Of a DNA stretch of 23,042 bases, positions 7,969 through 13,352 are shown one piece after another; within the stretch, counting starts at the first letter, position 1; every line of letters starts with the position of its first letter. The notes beneath the pieces were generated by a model, which did no database searches, was not told the DNA's origin, and saw only the letters and a program-made list of their open reading frames with translations. Both the position numbers and the translations under genes were made by a program. The DNA comes from Lachnoclostridium sp. UBA5890 (GTDB taxonomy: Bacteria; Bacillota; Clostridia; Lachnospirales; Lachnospiraceae), in contig DJEU01000052.1 of the NCBI GenBank assembly GCA_002431395.1, positions 39,702-62,743 on the forward strand. The letters run 5' to 3'.

Positions 7969-9107
7969 CAGGATTCGCCCTCCAAACTCTTTATCACTTG
8001 TTCAAATGCCTCGAGATCCAAGTGCTCCCGCAGCTGATACAAAAGCCACGAAGCCTTTTTCTCTTCCAGTTGTTCCATTTTTTCCGGAAATACATCGCGG
8101 AACCGGCGGAACGCAAGTGTTTTTTCCATCTCGGCCACGCGGTCCTCGATGATCAATGCGATCTTTTTCGCTTCCGTCAATTTCTTTTCATTGTTTTTCT
8201 TTGCCAATGCCTGAATATCGTCCATATTTTTGACGATACATCCCTCTAGTTGTTCAATCGCCTCATCGACATCGCGTGGAATCGCCAGATCGATAAAGCA
8301 AAGCAGTTTTTCCCGCTGCACTTTTTTTACATTTTCTTCCAGGAAAATGTAATGTGGGCTGCTTGTTGCACTGATCACGACATCTGCCCAGCCAAGGTAC
8401 TCATAACGATTGTCATAATGCACCCAGCGAACCTGCTTGGTATCCTGAAAAGCAAGTTCATATTGTTTGTGTTTCCGGCTTGTCGCCACGATCCGAACGC
8501 GGTCGTCCGCATCCACAAGATCACGAAGTACGATCGATCCGATATCACCACTGGCTCCGACGAGCAGAATATGTGGTTCTTCTTTTCCCGCGCAGAACTG
8601 CAGGGCATCCAATGTCGTCAATGTACCGACCGACACCGGCAGTCTTGTCATCATCGACTGATCCGCAATCTCCTTTGCGAGCTGCAAAGCACTCTGGAAA
8701 ATGACATTGAGGTCACCGTCTGTCATCTGGCGCGTCTTTGCGGATTCGTACGCCAGTTTTACCTGACGGATGATCTCCACTTCGCCAAGCACCGCAGATT
8801 CGAGGCCGCAAACCACTTGATACAGGTGTTTTACTGCTGCCTTCTTTTCGTAGCGCATCGCGTATTTCCAAAATTCTTCTCTCGTGATGCCTTTTTGTTT
8901 CTGAAAGAAATTCTCCACTGCATGATATACTTCACATGACCCGGAAATGTATATTTCACAGCGGTTACATGTCATCAAAAGAACGCAACCGTCGATTCCC
9001 TGCGCCCCTGCCATCCGAAAAAACTGCTCTTTTTCCTCGTCGCTGAGGGCAAAACGTTCTCTCGTCTCGGTTATGGAATTTTTGTGATTGATACTGATAC
9101 AGATCAT
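7968..9107 (-). CDS. hemA: glutamyl-tRNA reductase
   Basis: A 379-residue NADPH-dependent reductase that turns Glu-tRNA(Glu) into glutamate-1-semialdehyde, the first step of the C5 pathway. The catalytic cysteine is C47 in MTCNRCEIYI. A second cysteine, C50, takes the place of the usual Thr or Ser in this motif. GLESAVLGEVEIIRQVKLAY and the nucleotide-binding LVGASGDIGS are clear. It is somewhat shorter than many bacterial HemA proteins (about 420), mainly at the C-terminal dimerisation region. The start has a weak site (CGGAG, about 10 nt upstream) and follows the longest intergenic gap in the run (76 nt), which contains a strong hairpin. Its stop overlaps the next gene by one base. Confidence 0.93.
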   Translation of the reverse strand: MICISINHKNSITETRERFALSDEEKEQFFRMAGAQGIDGCVLLMTCNRCEIYISGSCEVYHAVENFFQKQKGITREEFWKYAMRYEKKAAVKHLYQVVCGLESAVLGEVEIIRQVKLAYESAKTRQMTDGDLNVIFQSALQLAKEIADQSMMTRLPVSVGTLTTLDALQFCAGKEEPHILLVGASGDIGSIVLRDLVDADDRVRIVATSRKHKQYELAFQDTKQVRWVHYDNRYEYLGWADVVISATSSPHYIFLEENVKKVQREKLLCFIDLAIPRDVDEAIEQLEGCIVKNMDDIQALAKKNNEKKLTEAKKIALIIEDRVAEMEKTLAFRRFRDVFPEKMEQLEEKKASWLLYQLREHLDLEAFEQVIKSLEGES

Positions 9108-9139
9108 ACGTATAAACTCCGTTCTCTTCTTTAAGTAAC

Positions 9140-9179
9140 GGAAAGGAAGAAAGCTACCTGCAACAGCCCTCTTCCTTCC
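9140..9179 (-). other. intercistronic hairpin between the JAMM protease gene and hemA
   Basis: On the minus strand the arm at 9165-9179 pairs with 9140-9155 in a 15-bp stem with one bulged U, two G-U pairs and a 9-nt loop. It starts five bases after the stop of the JAMM protease gene. Downstream in the minus direction there is no U-tract, so it should not terminate the operon. It could mark an mRNA processing or stability site between the sulfur genes and the siroheme genes. On the plus strand the same hairpin is followed by CTTTTT and looks like a terminator, but no plus-strand gene lies upstream of it. Confidence 0.6.
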
Positions 9180-9183
9180 CTTT

Positions 9184-9597
9184 TTAAGAAATGATCAATT
9201 CTTCTTTGGATACATTTTTCTCCTCGTCAATGACAAATGCATTGAGTACCGGATTTTCGAGATCCATCAAAGACAAGATCAGATAATTTACTTTGGAATC
9301 GTATGCCAGACGCTTGTCCTCTTCGGATGGCCGGGAAGGAGATTCCGGATGTGAATGAAAATTGCCAAGCAGCTGATATCCATTCGCACGCATATCTTTC
9401 ACTGCGGCAAGCTGTTCTTTCGGATCCATGGAAAAATGCTCATTGCTCTCGTCGATATTGGTGAGAAGATACACTTTTTTAATGTGCTTTTCGTCGCCAT
9501 CTTTTGTTCCTCCGATCAGACCGCATGCCTCGTTCGGAAGTCCTTCCTTGCAGTGAGCAAGAATTTTCTCATAATCGTCTTTGGTCATCGTTAACAT
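9184..9597 (-). CDS. hcyD: JAMM/MPN+ metalloprotease processing the sulfur carrier (HcyD/Mec/QbsD-like)
   Basis: A 137-residue JAB1/MPN/Mov34-type zinc protease. The full JAMM set is present: E23 in NEACGLIGG, the HSH pair H81/H83 in FHSHPESPSRPS, and D94 ten residues after H83. The family includes Mec, which releases cysteine from CysO in Mycobacterium; QbsD, which trims the tail of QbsE; and HcyD, which trims HcyS in Wolinella. Here it lies 32 nt after the E1-like gene and shortly after the ThiS-like carrier, whose C-terminus has an extra Ala-Phe after the glycines. The likely job is removal of that dipeptide to expose Gly-Gly. The alternative Mec-type role, hydrolysing a carrier-cysteine adduct, cannot be ruled out. 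Start supported by AAGGAGGAA about 6 nt upstream. Confidence 0.88.
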   Translation of the reverse strand: MLTMTKDDYEKILAHCKEGLPNEACGLIGGTKDGDEKHIKKVYLLTNIDESNEHFSMDPKEQLAAVKDMRANGYQLLGNFHSHPESPSRPSEEDKRLAYDSKVNYLILSLMDLENPVLNAFVIDEEKNVSKEELIIS

Positions 9598-9629
9598 AGT
9601 TTTCCTCCTTCGAAAAAAACATTTACATT

Positions 9630-10436
9630 CTATTTGCCGTCACATTCTACCTGCTCATAATCGATCAGCTCGGTAATCGTCGGATGATCGCCGCATACGG
9701 CACAAGTTCCGTTTGCTTTTGGCAGTTTGATCGTGTGGAATTCCATCTTAAGTGCATCATAAGTCAACAGTTTTCCGGTAAGAAGATCGCCGACTCCGAT
9801 CAGATATTTGATCGCTTCCATTGCCTGAAGGCTTCCGATCACACCGCCCATTGCACCGATGACACCTGCCTGCTTACAGGTAGGAACTGCGTCCTTTGGA
9901 GGTGGATTTTTGAATACACAACGGTAACATGGTCCTTCTCCCGGTACATAGGTCATGAGCTGGCCCTTAAAGCGGATGATTCCGGCGTGGGAAAATGGTT
10001 TTTTCGCCATAACGCACGCATCGTTGATCAGGAATTTCGCAGGGAAATTATCGGTTCCATCGATGATGAAATCATAATCCTTGATCAGATCCATAACATT
10101 TTCCGATGTCACAAATTCACGGTAAGTATTTACTGTAACATCCGGGTTCATCGCATTCATCGTCTCTTTTGCGGATTTTACTTTTGCTTTACCAACATCT
10201 GCTGTGCCATGGATGATCTGACGCTGCAAGTTCGAAAGATCGACTTCATCCGCATCGACAATACCGATCGTTCCGACACCGGCTGCGGCAAGATACATCG
10301 CTGCCGGAGCACCAAGTCCGCCGGCTCCGATGATCAGCACTTTGCCATTCAGCAGTTTTTTCTGGCCTTTCACGCCCACTTCCTGCAAAATGATGTGGCG
10401 TGAGTAGCGCTCCATCTGTTCATTCGTAAATGCCAT
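9630..10436 (-). CDS. hcyF: ThiF/MoeB/HesA-family E1-like adenylyltransferase for the sulfur carrier
   Basis: A 268-residue E1-like enzyme that adenylates the C-terminal glycine of a ThiS-type carrier before sulfur is added. Visible: RYSRHI (10-15), the nucleotide loop GAGGLGAP (38-45), DADEVDLSNLQRQ (61-73), DNFPAKFLIND (129-139), two zinc CxxC pairs (C170/C173 and C245/C248), and a conserved-type cysteine C187 in VPTCKQAG. There is no C-terminal rhodanese domain as in long MoeB/MOCS3 proteins, so the sulfur probably comes from sulfide or from another partner. The start shares a base with the carrier stop (TAATG), and its ribosome binding site is formed by the carrier's glycine codons. Context with metY and the JAMM protease favours an HcyF role over molybdopterin or thiamine synthesis. 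Confidence 0.9.
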   Translation of the reverse strand: MAFTNEQMERYSRHIILQEVGVKGQKKLLNGKVLIIGAGGLGAPAAMYLAAAGVGTIGIVDADEVDLSNLQRQIIHGTADVGKAKVKSAKETMNAMNPDVTVNTYREFVTSENVMDLIKDYDFIIDGTDNFPAKFLINDACVMAKKPFSHAGIIRFKGQLMTYVPGEGPCYRCVFKNPPPKDAVPTCKQAGVIGAMGGVIGSLQAMEAIKYLIGVGDLLTGKLLTYDALKMEFHTIKLPKANGTCAVCGDHPTITELIDYEQVECDGK

Positions 10437-10645
10437 TAAAATGCTCCTCCTCCCATGAAGTAAAGAAATTCGATGACATCATTTTCTTTGATCTCGGTTT
10501 TGTCGAAATCTTCGCTTTCTACAAAGTCATCGTTTACGGTAACGGTTACATAATCCGGGTTTTCTACCTTTTCATCGACAATCAGTTTCGCGATGGTAGT
10601 TCCCTGTTCGATTTCCTTTTTCTCTCCTGCTACGGTTACTAACAT
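10436..10645 (-). CDS. hcyS: ThiS-like sulfur carrier protein with masked C-terminus (...GGGAF)
   Basis: A 69-residue ubiquitin-fold sulfur carrier (ThiS/MoaD superfamily): IEQGTTIAKLI (12-22), VTVTVNDDFVE (33-43) and IKENDVIEFLYFMGGG (52-67). Normal ThiS ends exactly at Gly-Gly. Here G65-G66-G67 are followed by A68-F69 and the stop. Carriers with such tails are known: QbsE ends Gly-Gly-Cys-Phe and is trimmed by the JAMM protease QbsD, and HcyS of Wolinella is trimmed by HcyD. A JAMM protease and an E1 enzyme follow immediately, and metY lies upstream in the same operon, so I infer a thiocarboxylate sulfur donor for MetY. No thiamine genes such as thiG are present. The start has AGGAGGA 8 nt upstream; the gap from the thioredoxin gene is 17 nt. 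Confidence 0.9.
   Translation of the reverse strand: MLVTVAGEKKEIEQGTTIAKLIVDEKVENPDYVTVTVNDDFVESEDFDKTEIKENDVIEFLYFMGGGAF
10445..10453 (-). promoter_or_regulatory. ribosome binding site of the E1 gene formed by the carrier's glycine codons
   Basis: The three GGA codons for G65-G67 of the carrier read GGAGGAGGA, a near-ideal Shine-Dalgarno sequence. It is followed by GCATTTTA and the ATG of the E1-like gene at 10436, a spacing of about 8 nt. No other purine-rich site is available for that start. The reading frame and the translation signal therefore use the same bases. Confidence 0.8.
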
Positions 10646-10662
10646 TTCTTTGTCCTCCTGTT

Positions 10663-10980
10663 TTATAAGATCTTTTTGACAGTTTCTTCCAGCTCCGGTC
10701 GTTTTACCAGGCCTCGGATTCTCTCAACCTCGTTGCCATCTTTGAAAAACAACAACGTCGGGGATGCTGCCACTTCATATTTCTGTGCCAGTTCGGCATC
10801 AAAATTTACATTGACTTTTACTACTTTTATCTGGTCCTCGTAATCATCTTCCAAACCACCAAGGATCGGGGATAACTGTTTGCAAGGAATGCAGCTGTCC
10901 GAATAAAATTCTACCACAACCGGCAGATCGGATCCAAGGACCTCGGCTTCAAATTCTTCGCTGCTTACTCGTTTTGCCAT
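10663..10980 (-). CDS. thioredoxin-family protein with a CIPC active site
   Basis: A 105-residue single-domain thioredoxin. The active site reads S-D-S-C-I-P-C-K (C30, C33): the canonical tryptophan before the first cysteine is Ser29 and the usual Gly is Ile31. The cis-proline is P74 in AASPTLLFF. Length and fold pattern are otherwise normal. It sits between the TusA-like gene (9 nt upstream) and the ThiS-like carrier (17 nt downstream), and thioredoxin reductase is encoded at the end of the operon. The altered motif should shift its redox potential and partner choice. A dedicated role in sulfur relay or in keeping the sulfite reductase or carrier system reduced is an inference. Start supported by AGGAG about 7 nt upstream. 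Confidence 0.9.
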   Translation of the reverse strand: MAKRVSSEEFEAEVLGSDLPVVVEFYSDSCIPCKQLSPILGGLEDDYEDQIKVVKVNVNFDAELAQKYEVAASPTLLFFKDGNEVERIRGLVKRPELEETVKKIL

Positions 10981-10989
10981 GGCTTTCTC

Positions 10990-11235
10990 CTATTCTTCGA
11001 CTTTCTTAACGATCAGGTCGTAAGTACCATTCTCATTGTCGATCAGTTTCAGGATCTGCTGTCCTTCTTCTTTAAAGCTTCGAGGTACGTTCTGAACCGG
11101 CTCACCGTCGTTCATTGTCACGGCAAGAATCTGTCCTACTTCGATCTCTTCCATCGCTACTTTTGCTTTTACAAATGTCATCGGGCAGACAACATCGGTA
11201 ATGTCTACTCTTTCATCAATTTCAAAATCAGCCAT
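10990..11235 (-). CDS. TusA/SirA-family sulfur carrier-like protein (CPMT motif)
   Basis: An 81-residue protein with the TusA-family opening I-D-E-R-V-D-I-T-D-V-V-C-P-M-T-F-V-K. The sulfur-binding cysteine C17 is kept, but the usual C-P-x-P box is C-P-M-T. The GQILAVTMNDGEPVQNVPRSFKEEG stretch (about 34-58) matches the second half of the fold. TusA proteins carry persulfide sulfur on the cysteine between enzymes. Here the gene follows the sulfite reductase (8-nt overlap) and precedes the thioredoxin, so it may carry sulfur from the reductase toward the ThiS-like carrier or interact with the reductase. That is inferred from position only. The start at 11235 has GGAGG six nt upstream, inside the end of the reductase gene. 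Confidence 0.88.
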   Translation of the reverse strand: MADFEIDERVDITDVVCPMTFVKAKVAMEEIEVGQILAVTMNDGEPVQNVPRSFKEEGQQILKLIDNENGTYDLIVKKVEE

Positions 11236-12088
11236 TGTATGCCTCCTTAATCACTTTTTCAAATTTATCTTCGCCTACGCGCTCGATCGTAAATTGGAAA
11301 CGCTCGCTTGGATTTGCATTGTCATCAAAGAACTGGATCGCTGCATCGGTTACGCGGAACAATGTCTCTTCGTCCTTGATCACCGGCACGATTTCTTCTC
11401 CTTTGTGAATGCGGTTTCCAAAAAGTCCACCGAAGGATACAAGATATCCTGTCGTCACATCCCAAGCATCGGTTGGACACGCTTTGGCGCATCTTCCACA
11501 GTAGTTACACTTACTTTCTTCCAATTTGATCTTTCCGTCTTCCAGTTTGAGAGCATCGGTGCGGCACGCTTTTACGCATACACCACACTGGATACAGGCA
11601 TCCTCTTTCCATTTTACGATCGAGGCACCTTTCACTCCGACATCATTTTCCTCGGACTTCAAACAGTTATTCTGGCATCCGGTGACACCAAATTTGAATT
11701 TATGAGGAAGCTCTCTTGCAAAATATCTCTCGTCCAATTTCTGAGCGATATCATAGGAATCAATGTTTCCACTTGGACAGATCTGATTTCCCTGACAGGC
11801 TGTGACAGTACGTACACGCGGTCCGCAGACACCCGGCTTACAATCGCCTTTTTCCAATTCTGCTTTCACTTCGTCGATCTGATCCAGTTTGATAAATGGG
11901 ATCTCTACGCCCTGTCTGGATGTCAGATGTACATGTCCATCTCCATATTTTTCTGCCACTTCCGCAATCTTAGCCAGCTGCTTTGCTGTCAGATTTCCTC
12001 CTACCACTGCCAGTCGCAGGGAAAAGTTATTTTTTTGTTTCTGGCGCATGAATCCGCCTTTTTTCAGTGTAGCATAATCTACTGCCAT
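11228..12088 (-). CDS. siroheme sulfite reductase with two [4Fe-4S] ferredoxin clusters (AsrC-like)
   Basis: A 286-residue nitrite/sulfite reductase half-domain. HVHLTSRQGVEIP (52-64) is the siroheme-contacting arginine segment. The siroheme/4Fe-4S ligands are C98 and C104 (C-x5-C, ACQGNQIC) and C138 and C142 (C-x3-C, GCQNNC). A ferredoxin insert follows with C165/C168/C171/C175 and C194/C197/C200/C204. This order matches AsrC of anaerobic sulfite reductase and related small reductases of anaerobes, which reduce sulfite to sulfide. No AsrA or AsrB partner is encoded nearby, so electrons may come directly from ferredoxin or another donor. Its siroheme can be made entirely by the downstream genes. 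TAAGGAGG, overlapping the metY stop, is its ribosome binding site. Confidence 0.9.
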   Translation of the reverse strand: MAVDYATLKKGGFMRQKQKNNFSLRLAVVGGNLTAKQLAKIAEVAEKYGDGHVHLTSRQGVEIPFIKLDQIDEVKAELEKGDCKPGVCGPRVRTVTACQGNQICPSGNIDSYDIAQKLDERYFARELPHKFKFGVTGCQNNCLKSEENDVGVKGASIVKWKEDACIQCGVCVKACRTDALKLEDGKIKLEESKCNYCGRCAKACPTDAWDVTTGYLVSFGGLFGNRIHKGEEIVPVIKDEETLFRVTDAAIQFFDDNANPSERFQFTIERVGEDKFEKVIKEAYNG

Positions 12089-12102
12089 AATTCACTTCCT
12101 CC

Positions 12103-13329
12103 TTATTTCTTCTCAATCGCGTATTTAAAATCTTCGATGATATCCTGAATATCTTCAATGCCGACGCTGATTCGGATCAGGTCGTCAAATACTCCGGCAT
12201 CTTCTTTCTCTTTTTCCGTGCTGTGCGCATTCAACGTCGATTCCGGATGAATGATCAGGGACTTTGTATCTCCAATATTGGAGACAATTTTTGGTAATTT
12301 CAGATCATTCATAATCTGGAAAGCACGTTCTTTGCTTCCGACGCGGATCGTAAGTATCGCGCCATAGCCGTTTTCCAGAGTTTTTTCTGCGGTTTTGTGC
12401 CATGGGCTGTCTGGCAGTGCCGGATAATTTACTTTGATGTCCGGATACTGCGTCAAAAACTCTGCTAACTTTTCGGCATTGAAACAGGCACGCTCCATGC
12501 GGAGTCCGAGTGTTTCAAGCCCCAGCATATTGTAAAATGCTGTCTGTGGCGCCATACAGGCACCGGTATTTCGAAACAAGCCATTTCTGAGTTTCGCGGT
12601 AAATGCAAATTTTCCAAATTTTGCATATTCTTTCATGCCGGGATATTTTTCTTTATCCCATTTGAAGTTTCCGCTGTCGGTGATCACACCGCTGATGGCA
12701 TCGCTGTTTCCGTTGATGTACTTCGATGTCGAATTGACGACGATATCAGCACCAAGTTCGATCGGACGGACAAGATACGCGGTTGCGACCGTGTTGTCCA
12801 TCACAAGCGGAAGTCCGTTCTCGTGTGCCAATTCTGCCAGCTTACGGATGTCTATGACATCCAGTTTTGGATTTCCGATCGTCTCCGCAAAGATCACTCT
12901 TGTCTTGTCGTTGATCGCTGCTTTGACGGCCTCTTCGTCATGAATATCGACAAATACGGTTTTGATCCCAAATGCCTCAAAATCATGAAAGACATCGATG
13001 GATCCTCCGTATAAACTCGTGCTTGCCAAAATTTCCTCTCCGGCATTCACGATATTCAGTAAGGCATTGAAGATCGCTGCCATCCCGGAAGCACAGGCGA
13101 TCGAAGAAAGTCCTTTCTCCAATGCTGTCATCCGGTTTTCAAAGGCAGTGATCGTCGGATTATTCAGTCTTGTATAAGAAAATCCGTTTGCCTTATTATG
13201 AAACAATTTTTCGTGTTGTTCTGCAGACGTCTGATAGAAGGCGCTGGATTGGTAGATCGGCGTGAGCGTCGCTCCGGTCGCCTCATCTCCCATTTTTCCA
13301 CTGTGCAAAAGTGCTGTGTTGAATCTCAT
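12103..13329 (-). CDS. metY: O-acetylhomoserine sulfhydrylase (MetY)
   Basis: A 408-residue PLP enzyme of the Cys/Met metabolism family. It shows ATGATLTPIYQSSAF (17-31), SYTRLNNPT (51-59), the SGMAAI loop (81-86), DNT (178-180) and the PLP lysine K203 in STSKYINGNSD. Its length and the long segment before LGLETLGLRMERA fit MetY better than cystathionine gamma-synthase. It makes homocysteine from O-acetylhomoserine and a sulfide source. Here that source may be free sulfide or the thiocarboxylate of the ThiS-like carrier encoded three genes further on. The start at 13329 is chosen because GGAGGGAA lies 5 nt upstream; the longer in-frame start at 13356 would overlap cysN. O-acetylhomoserine synthesis is not encoded in the window. 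Confidence 0.93.
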   Translation of the reverse strand: MRFNTALLHSGKMGDEATGATLTPIYQSSAFYQTSAEQHEKLFHNKANGFSYTRLNNPTITAFENRMTALEKGLSSIACASGMAAIFNALLNIVNAGEEILASTSLYGGSIDVFHDFEAFGIKTVFVDIHDEEAVKAAINDKTRVIFAETIGNPKLDVIDIRKLAELAHENGLPLVMDNTVATAYLVRPIELGADIVVNSTSKYINGNSDAISGVITDSGNFKWDKEKYPGMKEYAKFGKFAFTAKLRNGLFRNTGACMAPQTAFYNMLGLETLGLRMERACFNAEKLAEFLTQYPDIKVNYPALPDSPWHKTAEKTLENGYGAILTIRVGSKERAFQIMNDLKLPKIVSNIGDTKSLIIHPESTLNAHSTEKEKEDAGVFDDLIRISVGIEDIQDIIEDFKYAIEKK

Positions 13330-13352
13330 ACGTTCCCTCCATTTTCGACTCT

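Noticed and set aside
9140..9185. Plus-strand Rho-independent terminator (hairpin plus CTTTTT)
   Set aside because: No plus-strand gene lies upstream. The structure is more likely relevant to the minus-strand transcript, where it lacks a U-tract.
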